A stretch of 41,426 nucleotides of DNA from Salibacterium aidingense DSM 18341 (lineage in GTDB: Bacteria; Bacillota; Bacilli; Bacillales; Marinococcaceae), in contig NZ_AUCI01000028.1 of assembly GCF_000429685.1 (NCBI RefSeq), forward strand, positions 1 through 41,426, read 5' to 3'. The notes below the pieces were generated by a model. It made no database searches. It saw only the letters and a program-made list of their open reading frames with translations, and was not told where the DNA came from. The translations under genes and the position numbers were made by a program. Shown here piece by piece: positions 8,679-16,375 of this stretch. Position 1 is the first letter of the stretch; each line of letters begins with the position of its first letter.

Positions 8679-8804
8679 CTTATCCCTCCAGTTTCTGCCG
8701 CTTATCAATTCTATGCTATCACATAATGGGGCAGGGAGACATTTTTCTGGTTGAAAAGCAGGATTTTTAATAAAGGATCTGGAAAACAAGAGACGGAGGT
8801 GAAA

Positions 8805-9572
8805 ATGATGATTGATAGTGATCTAACAGGAAAAAAAGCATTAGTGACAGGAGGAGCCAGCGGAATCGGACGAGACGTTGCCCTCGGATTGGCAAAGGCC
8901 GGGGCGGACGTAGCCGTTCATTATGGCAGTAACACAACCGGCGCCGAAGAAGTGAAAGATAAAATTACGAATATGGGTCGTAAGTGTGTCACGATCCAGG
9001 CGGATATGTTGAAAACAGAAGAGATAGATGAGCTTTTTGCTGAAATGAATGAAAAATTTTCCAGAAGTCTGGATATATTGATCAACAATGCTGGAAATCT
9101 GGTGAAACGCAGTCCGATTGAAGAAATGAACGAAGAGCTGTGGCATCAGGTGATGGACTTGAATGTTACAAGTGCATTTCTAGTGTCGCAGCGGACGATT
9201 CCCATGATGAAAGAAAACGGCGGGAAGATGGTGAATATCACGTCGCTTGCGGCACAGAACGGCGGCGGCCCGGGAGCTTGCGCTTATGCTGCATCAAAAG
9301 GGGCATTGATGACTTTTACCAAAGGACTGGCGAAGGAACTTGCCCCCCATATTACCGTGAACAATGTATCACCTGGTTTTATCGGAGAAACAGCGTTTCA
9401 TGATACGTTTACGTCTGACGAAGGGCGAAAAAATACGGTGAACAGCACACCGTTAAAACGGGAAGGCACTCCGAAAGATGTGTTCGGCGCCGTCTACTAT
9501 CTCGTTTCCGAATACGGTGATTTTGTCACCGGTGAAACAATAGAAGTCAACGGCGGGGTGCTGATGAGATAA
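8805..9572 (+). CDS. SDR-family oxidoreductase (3-oxoacyl-ACP reductase-like)
   Basis: Cytoplasmic short-chain dehydrogenase of 255 aa. It has the cofactor motif VTGGASGIG, the NNAG motif in LINNAGN, catalytic Ser in NITSLAAQ, the YAASK active-site Tyr/Lys, and the VNGGV C-terminal signature of classical SDRs. The cofactor loop after strand 2 (HYGSNTTGAEE) is compatible with NADPH. The start is the ATG at 8805, six bases after ACGGAGGT; an in-frame upstream TTG at 8751 has no ribosome site. It is divergent from the YogA-like gene and followed by its own terminator. The substrate cannot be deduced; FabG-like sugar or acyl reductases are possible. Confidence 0.88.
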   Translation: MMIDSDLTGKKALVTGGASGIGRDVALGLAKAGADVAVHYGSNTTGAEEVKDKITNMGRKCVTIQADMLKTEEIDELFAEMNEKFSRSLDILINNAGNLVKRSPIEEMNEELWHQVMDLNVTSAFLVSQRTIPMMKENGGKMVNITSLAAQNGGGPGACAYAASKGALMTFTKGLAKELAPHITVNNVSPGFIGETAFHDTFTSDEGRKNTVNSTPLKREGTPKDVFGAVYYLVSEYGDFVTGETIEVNGGVLMR

Positions 9573-9632
9573 TTTACGATACTCAACAATCTTTTATTAC
9601 GTAGTGGAACGTTTTACATTGACTTATAGTCC

Positions 9633-9662
9633 GTCCGCTTAGCTGCTGAGGCGGGCTTTTTC
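9633..9662 (+). terminator. Intrinsic terminator after SDR gene
   Basis: GTCCGCTT (9633-9640) pairs with GAGGCGGGC sequence ending at 9656 (8 pairs, two of them G-U), followed directly by TTTTT. Confidence 0.7.
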
Positions 9663-9796
9663 TATATCCCTTCCCTGCACTTCCTTTCATTCCGCAGTTT
9701 GAGAAAAATTATATACAAAACTAGAAGGGAAGTGGAGGTTTTTGCAGGAAATGCCGATGGTATTATAGGAGCAATTCGTTGAAAGAAGGGATAGGA

Positions 9797-10048
9797 ATGA
9801 AAAAATTAGCTGTGGGATTGTCATTTTTGTTTCTAAGTACAATTATTTATGGCTTTACATTAATCTCAGCATCGGTCTATTCGCACACTTTAGCAGGTGT
9901 GGATGGACAAGGATGGGATACTAATTATGGCGTTTTTGGGACCGCCTTGAGAGAAATAGGGGGAGCACCGGTAACATTATCCATTCTGTCAGGAATAATA
10001 GGACTGGTCTTTGTTGTTTTATCCTTAAAAAAGATAGAAGAATTATAA
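9797..10048 (+). CDS. Small two-helix membrane protein, unknown function
   Basis: An 83-aa protein with an N-terminal hydrophobic segment (about residues 4-27, possibly an uncleaved signal anchor), an external loop with WDTNYGVFG, and a second helix near residues 55-75 ending in KKIEEL. I prefer the ATG at 9797, preceded by AAGGGATAGGA, over the TTG at 9779. It stands alone between two terminator or spacer regions. I do not recognise a family. The next gene is also a small membrane protein, so both may belong to a lineage-specific envelope set. Confidence 0.6.
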   Translation: MKKLAVGLSFLFLSTIIYGFTLISASVYSHTLAGVDGQGWDTNYGVFGTALREIGGAPVTLSILSGIIGLVFVVLSLKKIEEL

Positions 10049-10186
10049 AGTCCAGGAAGAGGCTTTTATCGAAAAATATTTTATAAAAGGTCGGGAGAAG
10101 AGGGGGGACAGGGAGCTTGATCTCTGCTTTTTCTTTGTTTTCTCCATTTCTGTAAAATTATAAAAAGGTGTAAAAAAAGGGGATTA

Positions 10187-10681
10187 ATGATGATAAAGAA
10201 ATGCGCTCACTGGTCTTTTAGTTTATGTCTTTTTACTATTTTGCTGTTTTTTTATTCTATTGTTGACCCCAGCCTATCTGACTGGTCGGTGCTTCCCCCG
10301 GGCTGGGAGCTCCTTGTTTTTGCTGCCCTCTCCGTGGTTATGGGAGGGATAGGGTTTCAGAATACAAACTGGATGGCTGTATCAAGAAGCCTATTTACGA
10401 TATTTGCCTCATTCTTTTTGACAGCGGCACTGACTTTTACTCTGCTGCTCCCGAATCAAATGTTGGGGGTGTCGGAATCCCCGAATGGCAGTCATGAGGT
10501 GAGTGTGTACCTGAGAAATGGGGGAGCCGCAACGTCTTATTTCGTCGTTGGGAAGCTGGAAGGACCGTTGTGGTTTTCGAAAACGATTTATTCCGAGAAA
10601 GGAACCGACAAAGCAAATGTTACCTGGGAAGACGACCATACGCTGTCGATTAACGGAGAAACGATTCAAATTGATTATTGA
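10187..10681 (+). CDS. DUF5412-like membrane protein
   Basis: 164 aa. Three hydrophobic segments occupy residues 1-95, followed by an extracytoplasmic domain with SPNGSHEVSVYLRNGGAATSY-type pattern, KANVTWEDDHTLSINGE and a C-terminal IDY. That SPNG...NGGA...W-x-DD-x-x-x-SING layout is what I remember for DUF5412 proteins of bacilli. Two adjacent ATGs (10187 and 10190) follow AAGGGGATT. No function is known for the family. A longer minus-strand open frame overlaps it but is explained by a frameshift in the neighbouring gene. Confidence 0.68.
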   Translation: MMIKKCAHWSFSLCLFTILLFFYSIVDPSLSDWSVLPPGWELLVFAALSVVMGGIGFQNTNWMAVSRSLFTIFASFFLTAALTFTLLLPNQMLGVSESPNGSHEVSVYLRNGGAATSYFVVGKLEGPLWFSKTIYSEKGTDKANVTWEDDHTLSINGETIQIDY

Positions 10682-10709
10682 TGAAGAGTAATCATCATCA
10701 AAAAGAATT

Positions 10710-11059
10710 TTACATCCTCGACACCCCCTGAAGAAACAACGCGAATAAGGTACTGAAAAGAGATAAGCTTCATATAAGGATGGCGGCATTGTATTATTTT
10801 TATACTCTATCCCTCCTGTAATAAATCCCCATCCACACAGCACAAACCAAATCGGTAAAAATATGATACTGCCGATGTCAGGGAACGTGGCATAGATGCC
10901 TGACCCGTACAGAACCCAATGGACCAAAAGCATGCCTATCAGAATGTACGTTATCAAGTATGGAGGGTGTCTGTCCTTTTGTTTCATGAAAAACAGGATA
11001 GTAAACACTGCGATCAGGAATATGCTTATAAATACGACAAAAGCTCCGGTCAAAGCCAC
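10710..11059 (-). pseudogene. Small polytopic membrane protein gene with probable 1-base frameshift
   Basis: A GTG start at 11057-11059 follows an excellent AAAGGAGGAG site. About 90 residues of clear membrane protein follow (three helices, including FVVFISIFLIAVFTILFF and GSIIFLPIWFVLCGWGFI). After MPPSLYEA (near 10768) the frame turns into arginine/cysteine-rich sequence and runs antisense through the DUF5412 gene. Stepping back one base restores a hydrophobic end, LSLFSTLFALFLQGVSRM, and a TAA at 10710-10712. I therefore read it as a roughly 115-aa four-helix protein with a single-base deletion, or a sequencing error. It lies 68 bases after the Gfo/Idh/MocA gene. Family not recognised. Confidence 0.5.
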
Positions 11060-11127
11060 AATTCTCCTCCTTTCCGTAACGATAGACGTTTTAACCAGGG
11101 AGGATGTTACGAGAACCTCTCAGTATG

Positions 11128-12093
11128 TCATTCAAACGGGAAAGGATAGCGGAGCTGCCACTGCTTCCTGACGTTATCCATAATCTCTATGACATCCATC
11201 GATAAGGACAGCGTATCTGCTTGCTCTCCGCTGGATACATAACGATTCATTGCGCTTACTTCATAGGTCAATCCTTTATCGGTGTCTCCGGTGGAAATCG
11301 TTTTGGTGGCGCCGTCAAGGTACTGTGCCACAGCCTGAGAGGCTCTCGGGAAATCATCGACGGTGATATAGCCTTTTTCAAAAGCAAGGACCCCGCGTTT
11401 CGGAAACTTGGCGCTGAAACTCAAGGATATTACCGCCATTTCTCCCTCTTTATTTTGCAGAATAATGCCGGACTGGTCATCCACGCCGGTGTTGTATTTT
11501 TTTACGGTTGTTTGAATGTCATTAGGCTGGCTGGATAAGAAGTAACGGGTGAAGGACAGAGCGTAGCTTCCGATATCGAACAGGGCCCCGCCGGCAAGGT
11601 CTTCGTTGAAAAAGCGGTTGCTTCCATCCTTTTCTTTCACACTTCCAAAGCTGACCTGAATCATGTGAAGCGGACCGAGTTCGCCGGAAGCGATGAATTC
11701 TTTTAACTTTTCGTAAAGCGGCATGTGATAAATGGTCATGGCTTCGGCAACGACAAGGTCCCTGTGCTGGGCAAGCTCTTTAATTTCCCGGAGCTGCCTG
11801 CTGTTGACGGTGATCGCTTTTTCACAGAGGACGTGTTTGCCGTGCTGCAGGCAGTCGATCATGTATTCATAATGATTGGAATGAGGGGTGGCGAGGTATA
11901 CAATATCGACCTGTTCATCGGATAATAGCTCTTCATAGCTCCCATAGGCGTGTATTACTCCGTGGCGGGAGGCGAAATCCTCGGCTTTTTCAAGCTTACG
12001 TGAGGCGACCCCGTAAATACTTTCGTTTTCTTGCTGGATTGCTGCGGCAAACTTTTCAGCAATCGAACCTGGGCCTAAAATTCCCCAATTCAT
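11128..12093 (-). CDS. Gfo/Idh/MocA-family oxidoreductase
   Basis: Cytoplasmic NAD(P)-dependent sugar or polyol dehydrogenase, 321 aa. N-terminal Rossmann motif ILGPGSIAEKFA, then YLATPHSNHYE, the catalytic-lysine motif CEKAIT (EKP-like, with Ala instead of Pro), and GGALFDIGSYAL with the Asp/Tyr region of the substrate domain. The start is the ATG at 12091-12093, which overlaps the stop of the ROK gene by four bases with a GGAGG site inside that gene; the open frame to 12177 is an artefact. Last clear gene of the sugar cluster; it may oxidise or isomerise the sugar released by the GH1 enzyme. Confidence 0.85.
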   Translation of the reverse strand: MNWGILGPGSIAEKFAAAIQQENESIYGVASRKLEKAEDFASRHGVIHAYGSYEELLSDEQVDIVYLATPHSNHYEYMIDCLQHGKHVLCEKAITVNSRQLREIKELAQHRDLVVAEAMTIYHMPLYEKLKEFIASGELGPLHMIQVSFGSVKEKDGSNRFFNEDLAGGALFDIGSYALSFTRYFLSSQPNDIQTTVKKYNTGVDDQSGIILQNKEGEMAVISLSFSAKFPKRGVLAFEKGYITVDDFPRASQAVAQYLDGATKTISTGDTDKGLTYEVSAMNRYVSSGEQADTLSLSMDVIEIMDNVRKQWQLRYPFPFE

Positions 12094-12995
12094 GATGATA
12101 CGCCTCCTCGTACTTCCAAATTCTGAATAAAACCATGGACAGCACCAAGCAGATTTGCATGCTGACGGAACTCGCATACTGCAAGATCCGGGCGAATGGT
12201 ACCCAGGGTCACGGTATCCAGCAGGTTATCCAATTTTTCATTGATTCGTTCTACTAAATTTTCCCTGGCGCTGATGCCGCCGCCGATTAAAATGACTTCC
12301 GGATCATAAATATACTGGAGGTTATAGAGTCCAATCGCGAGAAGACGATAAAACTCTTCGATTGCCTGCCTGCAGTCCGGATCGCCGCTGTCTGCCCGTT
12401 CAAAGACTTTTTCCCCGGACAGGGTGTGTGGCTCCACGTCTTTTTTTGCTGCTGCGTTTTTAACCAGCGCTTTCGTGGAAGCCAGGCGGCTCCAGACTGC
12501 GTCATTTCCGGAAACACTGTCATGCAGCAGCATATAGCCAAATTCTCCGCCGTGCAGGTTGGCCCCCTTATGAATTTTTCCGTCCTTGATGACCGCGCCG
12601 CCGATTCCGGTGCCGATGACAACGGTGAGAACATCCTGTCTGCCTTTGGCGGACCCTTTCCATAGTTCGGCGGAGCCCGCGCAATTGGCATCATTTTCTA
12701 TGAACACAGGCATGCCGGTTTCTTCTTGGAGGAGCTGTTTCATGTTCGGGCCGTGTATGTAAGGAACGGCACTGGATCCATATATGATACCTTCCTCTGA
12801 TACCGCTCCCGGAGAGCTGACGGCTACGCCGGCGGAGACGGAATGAGTATGCACAATAGCGGATATCCGCTGGATCAATGCATCCAGAGACTCGGGGGTC
12901 TTCATTTTGTCATGCTCCCGCAGGTCTCCGTTTTCTTTAACAATGCCGTATTTAATGAAAGAACCTCCGATATCAAACGCTGTATATTCTTTCAT
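12090..12995 (-). CDS. ROK-family sugar kinase
   Basis: Cytoplasmic ATP-dependent sugar kinase, 301 aa. ATP-binding motif DIGGSFIKYGIV, VSSPGAV, IENDANCAGSAE (catalytic Asp), TVVIGTGIGGAVI and HGGEFGYM. The ROK zinc motif CxCGxxGCxE that normally follows HGGEFG is absent; the sequence goes to LLHDSVSGNDAVW instead, as in the zinc-less beta-glucoside-kinase-like branch. No DNA-binding domain, so it is a kinase and not a NagC/XylR-type repressor. It lies 15 bases after the GH1 gene and overlaps the oxidoreductase gene. Probably phosphorylates glucose or a disaccharide from GH1 substrates. Confidence 0.85.
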   Translation of the reverse strand: MKEYTAFDIGGSFIKYGIVKENGDLREHDKMKTPESLDALIQRISAIVHTHSVSAGVAVSSPGAVSEEGIIYGSSAVPYIHGPNMKQLLQEETGMPVFIENDANCAGSAELWKGSAKGRQDVLTVVIGTGIGGAVIKDGKIHKGANLHGGEFGYMLLHDSVSGNDAVWSRLASTKALVKNAAAKKDVEPHTLSGEKVFERADSGDPDCRQAIEEFYRLLAIGLYNLQYIYDPEVILIGGGISARENLVERINEKLDNLLDTVTLGTIRPDLAVCEFRQHANLLGAVHGFIQNLEVRGGVSS

Positions 12996-13010
12996 ACCTT
13001 TCCCTCCGGT

Positions 13011-14450
13011 CTATCTATAGATCTCCTCATCTTCCGCTTCAAAGCGGCCGGTTTCTATTAAGCTTTTATACCAGTGTGCTGATTTTTTCAAGGCACGGTT
13101 CCTGTTATTTTCCAGATCGATTTCGACCAGCCCGTACCGGTTCTTAAAGGCATTCATAGGGGAAACGTTGTCTGTAAACGCCCACAGCATGTAGCCTTGG
13201 CAGTTGGAGCCTTCATGAATGGCCTGCAGGAGCCACTTTAAATGGCTGCTGATGAAATCAATACGGTAATCATCTTCTATTATACCTTCTTTGTTTTTAA
13301 ATCGGGGTTCATTTTCCACGCCCATTCCGTTCTCCGCAATAAACCACTTAATATTGCCGTATTCTTCTTTCATCCGCATTCCCATATCATACATGATTGT
13401 AGGATAGATTTCCCAGCCGCGGTAAGGATTCATTTTCTTGCCGGGCAGGTCAAAGGTGTCAAAGTATCGTTCAGGATGAAACGGGATGTCTTCGTTCCAG
13501 GCGGAAGTGCGGGCTTTGACACGATTGGGGAAATACAGGTTCAATCCAACCGTATCCACGGTGTTTTCTCTGATCATGCTGCGCTCCTGTTTTGTTGACT
13601 CAAACATAATATCGTGTTTTTTCAGCAGGTCGAGCAGTTCCTCTGGATATTCTCCTTTGATGGAAGGATCAAGAAAGACGCGGTTGAAAAATAGATCATA
13701 GATGCGCGCGGCTTCCTGATCATGAGCTGCTGTAGAACGGGCATAGGTTACTTCTGGGTTTAAAATCACACCGATTTCCGCCCCTGTTTTTTCTTTTAAG
13801 CCCATCTCCTTGAACAGCTTGACAACATGGGCGGTGGCAAGCGCTTTGTGGTAGTTCCACTGCATCCATTTCTTTGTATTCTGTTCAAACGGGTAGCGGA
13901 TCGCATCCAGATACATCCGGGTCTGCGGAACAATCGGTTCATTAAAGGTAAACCAGTGCTTCACCCGGTCTCCGAGTCGTTCCAATACTTTTTCCGTGTA
14001 TTTTAGGAATAATTCAAGAACGTGCTTAGAAGCCCAGCCTCCGTACTGCTCGAATAAGACAGCGGGGACTTCGTAGTGTTCGAGACAGATCATCGGTTCG
14101 ATGCCGGCCGCTTGCAGTTCATCAATCATATCACTGATATAGGCGGCGTATTCTTCATCCACCACCGCGTTTTCATAATCTGTCAGAAACCGGGACCAGT
14201 TGATGGACGTGCGGAAGTGAGTAAGGCCGATTTCTTTCATATACTCGATGTCTTCCTTGTAGCGGTTGCGGAAATTCGTGGCCACCGCCGGGCCGTACCC
14301 ATCGTGCCAAACATGTTTATTATTTTTATACCAGAGATCAAGATAGGAATCCTGGTGCTCTTTCTTGCCGGACCAGCCCTCCGACTGCCAGGCCGACAAT
14401 GCTGCTCCTATGATGAAGTTATCCGGCAGCTGCCATGTTTTTGTCTGCAT
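13011..14450 (-). CDS. Glycoside hydrolase family 1 (beta-glucosidase/6-phospho-beta-glucosidase type)
   Basis: A 479-aa cytoplasmic retaining glycosidase; no signal peptide. Acid/base Glu171 in HWFTFNEP, nucleophile Glu373 in WFIAENGMG, and the N-terminal GAALSAWQSEG motif. In ordinary beta-glucosidases the -1 subsite carries Glu-Trp in a DNFEW-like motif; here it reads DNVSPMNAFKNRYG (Ser430, Pro431, Lys436, Tyr439). Ser, Lys and Tyr in this loop recall phosphate-binding 6-phospho-glycosidases, although the Lys is one position off. With an ABC importer and a ROK kinase beside it, either a phosphorylated or an unusual glycoside is possible. AGGAGGA lies before the ATG. Confidence 0.87.
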   Translation of the reverse strand: MQTKTWQLPDNFIIGAALSAWQSEGWSGKKEHQDSYLDLWYKNNKHVWHDGYGPAVATNFRNRYKEDIEYMKEIGLTHFRTSINWSRFLTDYENAVVDEEYAAYISDMIDELQAAGIEPMICLEHYEVPAVLFEQYGGWASKHVLELFLKYTEKVLERLGDRVKHWFTFNEPIVPQTRMYLDAIRYPFEQNTKKWMQWNYHKALATAHVVKLFKEMGLKEKTGAEIGVILNPEVTYARSTAAHDQEAARIYDLFFNRVFLDPSIKGEYPEELLDLLKKHDIMFESTKQERSMIRENTVDTVGLNLYFPNRVKARTSAWNEDIPFHPERYFDTFDLPGKKMNPYRGWEIYPTIMYDMGMRMKEEYGNIKWFIAENGMGVENEPRFKNKEGIIEDDYRIDFISSHLKWLLQAIHEGSNCQGYMLWAFTDNVSPMNAFKNRYGLVEIDLENNRNRALKKSAHWYKSLIETGRFEAEDEEIYR

Positions 14451-14465
14451 GTGTATTCCTCCTCT

Positions 14466-15344
14466 TTATCCTTTTACAGCGCCCTGCGTCATTCCTTCCA
14501 CAATCTGTTTTTCCATCACGAGATAAAAAATGATCGTGGGGATCAGCACAATCGTTAAGCCGGCCATCTGGGCGGGATAATTGGTAGTATAGGCTCCGGC
14601 AAAGTTGGCGAGTCCTAACGGCAGGGTCTGCAGGGCTTCGTCGCTTATTAAAACTAAAGCAAAAGCGAATTCATTCCAATTATTGATAAAATTGATTACA
14701 ACGGCTGTGGCAATTGCGGGTTTAGTCATAGGAAGCATAATGGACCAAAAAATTCGGAATACGCCAGCTCCATCCATAATAGCAGATTCTTCAATTTCTT
14801 TTGGAAACGTACTCATAAAGCTTGTTAATAAGAATATAGTTATCGGGAGATTAAATGCCACGTAAGGGAAAATCAGCGCCCAGTAAGTATTAAGCATTCC
14901 GAGATTCTGCATGAGAATATACATTGGGACTAACGTAGAGTGAATGGGGATCAATAATCCCACCACGAGGAAACCGTATAAATATTTTTTTCCTTTAAAA
15001 TCGAATCTTGATAAAAAGAATGCTGCCAGTCCCCCTGTAATTACTGCTATAAGGACCGCAGTTAAACCAATGAAAATACTGTTGAAGAAGAAAGTACCGA
15101 TGTTTGCAGTGAACCAGGCTTCCCTGAAATTTGTGAAAATCCAGTCGATTGGCAGCCCAAACGGATTTAAGGAAAACTCTTGGCTGGATTTGAATGAATT
15201 CATTACCATCCAAATGATTGGATATCCATTTACGATAGAAAATAAAAGAAGTATAAGGTAAATTAGTGTTCTTCTACCCCTTTTTTTAATGCCCGGGATA
15301 TTTATAGTTGTGGAGTGATCCATCTGCCTTTTTCTAGTCTGCAT
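14466..15344 (-). CDS. Carbohydrate ABC transporter permease (MalG type)
   Basis: Inner subunit of a CUT1-type sugar importer, 292 aa, six predicted helices. The EAA loop that contacts the ATPase is at EIEESAIMDGAGVFRIFWSI-like residues (E-x-x-x-A-x-x-D-G-A). A basic N-terminus precedes TM1; the C-terminus ends VEGMTQGAVKG, a typical MalG end. AAAGGTGG precedes the ATG. It lies upstream of the GH1 gene by 15 bases and downstream of the MalF-type permease. No ABC ATPase is encoded in the cluster, so a shared MsmX-like ATPase is expected. Base composition shifts from AT-rich in its 5' part to mixed in its 3' part. Confidence 0.9.
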   Translation of the reverse strand: MQTRKRQMDHSTTINIPGIKKRGRRTLIYLILLLFSIVNGYPIIWMVMNSFKSSQEFSLNPFGLPIDWIFTNFREAWFTANIGTFFFNSIFIGLTAVLIAVITGGLAAFFLSRFDFKGKKYLYGFLVVGLLIPIHSTLVPMYILMQNLGMLNTYWALIFPYVAFNLPITIFLLTSFMSTFPKEIEESAIMDGAGVFRIFWSIMLPMTKPAIATAVVINFINNWNEFAFALVLISDEALQTLPLGLANFAGAYTTNYPAQMAGLTIVLIPTIIFYLVMEKQIVEGMTQGAVKG

Positions 15345-15407
15345 GATAAGTCCACCTTTCTATAACTGATAAACATGTCGATAACAACAATCCACTTTTT
15401 TAAAAGC

Positions 15408-16280
15408 TTAATCTTGTCTGATTCTTATAATTTTGGTGGTTATGAATACTAGAATCAGGCTGAATACAAAAATCAACACGGAGATAGTGCTGCCATACCC
15501 GTAGTTAAGGCCTGAAAATGTCTCGTGATACATGTAGGTGGCCATGACTTCTGTTGAATGGGCGGGGCCGCCGTTGGTCATAACGTAAATTAAATCAAAT
15601 GTTTTTAGACTTCCGCTGATACAGAGCACAATGGAAACAAGAATAACGTTTTTGATTGCCGGCACGGTTATATAAAACGTTTTTTGTATTTCTGACGCAC
15701 CATCTAATACTGCTGCTTCCAACATTTCCTTAGGAACCGTTTGTAAAGCAGATAAAAAGATTATAAAGTATAAACCTACGAACTGCCAAATTATAGTAAT
15801 TAGAATAGCATACATGGCGGTCTCAGGATTGCCAAGCCAATTCCGGGCTAAGAAATCTAAATGGATTATTCCCAAGAAGTTATTGAGCATCCCGTCTTCG
15901 GAGTTATAAATCATTTTCCATGTTATGGAGATCACAACCGTTGAAATAACTACAGGTAAAAATCCAATAGTCCGGAAAAATTTGCCCCCACTCAGTTTTT
16001 GATTTAATAGAAGGGCTAAGGTAAGTCCTATCGATATTTGCCCTATTACAGAGGCCAGCACAACTAAAATATTATTTTTTACGGATCTCCAGAATGTCGA
16101 ATCCTTAAAAGCCTCAATATAATTATTTAAGCCTATAAACTGCATGTCAGCGAAACCGTCCCATGACATAAAGGAATAATAAAATGATATGAAAATAGGG
16201 ATAATGCTGAAAATCAAATAGATCAAAAGAGGAGGCAGCAGGCCGATTGCTATTTTCCAAGGACTATTTAATAAGTGCAC
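15408..16280 (-). CDS. Carbohydrate ABC transporter permease (MalF/UgpA type)
   Basis: About 290 aa, six helices, with the EAA motif KEMLEAAVLDGASEIQKTF region and the TNGGPAHSTEV segment typical of CUT1 MalF-like subunits. The open frame extends to a TTG at 16343, but the extra 21 residues (rich in N, G and Y) cross a promoter and a cre site. I choose the GTG at 16278-16280, seven bases after GGGAG. It pairs with the MalG-type permease 63 bases downstream. The location right after the two-component system suggests transcription both from upstream and from its own promoter. Confidence 0.88.
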   Translation of the reverse strand: MHLLNSPWKIAIGLLPPLLIYLIFSIIPIFISFYYSFMSWDGFADMQFIGLNNYIEAFKDSTFWRSVKNNILVVLASVIGQISIGLTLALLLNQKLSGGKFFRTIGFLPVVISTVVISITWKMIYNSEDGMLNNFLGIIHLDFLARNWLGNPETAMYAILITIIWQFVGLYFIIFLSALQTVPKEMLEAAVLDGASEIQKTFYITVPAIKNVILVSIVLCISGSLKTFDLIYVMTNGGPAHSTEVMATYMYHETFSGLNYGYGSTISVLIFVFSLILVFITTKIIRIRQD

Positions 16281-16297
16281 GTAACCACTCCCATCAT

Positions 16298-16312
16298 AGT
16301 AACCGTTTACAT
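16298..16312 (-). promoter_or_regulatory. CcpA cre site at permease promoter
   Basis: The minus strand reads ATGTAAACGGTTACT, a full match to the cre consensus WTGNAANCGNWNNCW. It overlaps the expected start point of the promoter just upstream, a repressing position. A LacI-family operator is an alternative reading. Confidence 0.7.
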
Positions 16313-16317
16313 TTACT

Positions 16318-16346
16318 ATTATAAAAGGGGCGGAAATCAGCAAGAA
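16318..16346 (-). promoter_or_regulatory. Promoter for permease/GH1 part of the sugar operon
   Basis: A perfect -10 TATAAT (16318-16323, minus strand) follows a poor -35 TTCTTG (16341-16346) at 17-base spacing. A weak -35 fits dependence on an activator such as the adjacent YesN-like regulator; that link is inference. Confidence 0.5.
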
Positions 16347-16375
16347 TCTCCTTTTTTCAGATTATATCCATTTTT

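Noticed and set aside
8679-8789. N-terminal extension of the YogA-like protein
   Set aside because: No ribosome site, and the protein family begins at the MKALVHEKK methionine.
10409-10709. Minus-strand open frame continuing through the DUF5412-like gene
   Set aside because: The sequence becomes unlike a natural protein and is antisense to a better-supported gene; a one-base frameshift explains it.
12094-12177. N-terminal extension of the first Gfo/Idh/MocA protein
   Set aside because: It is antisense-frame carry-over inside the ROK gene; the ATGA overlap with GGAGG gives the natural start.
16281-16343. N-terminal extension of the MalF-type permease
   Set aside because: It crosses a TATAAT promoter and a cre site; the GTG at 16280 has a properly spaced ribosome site.
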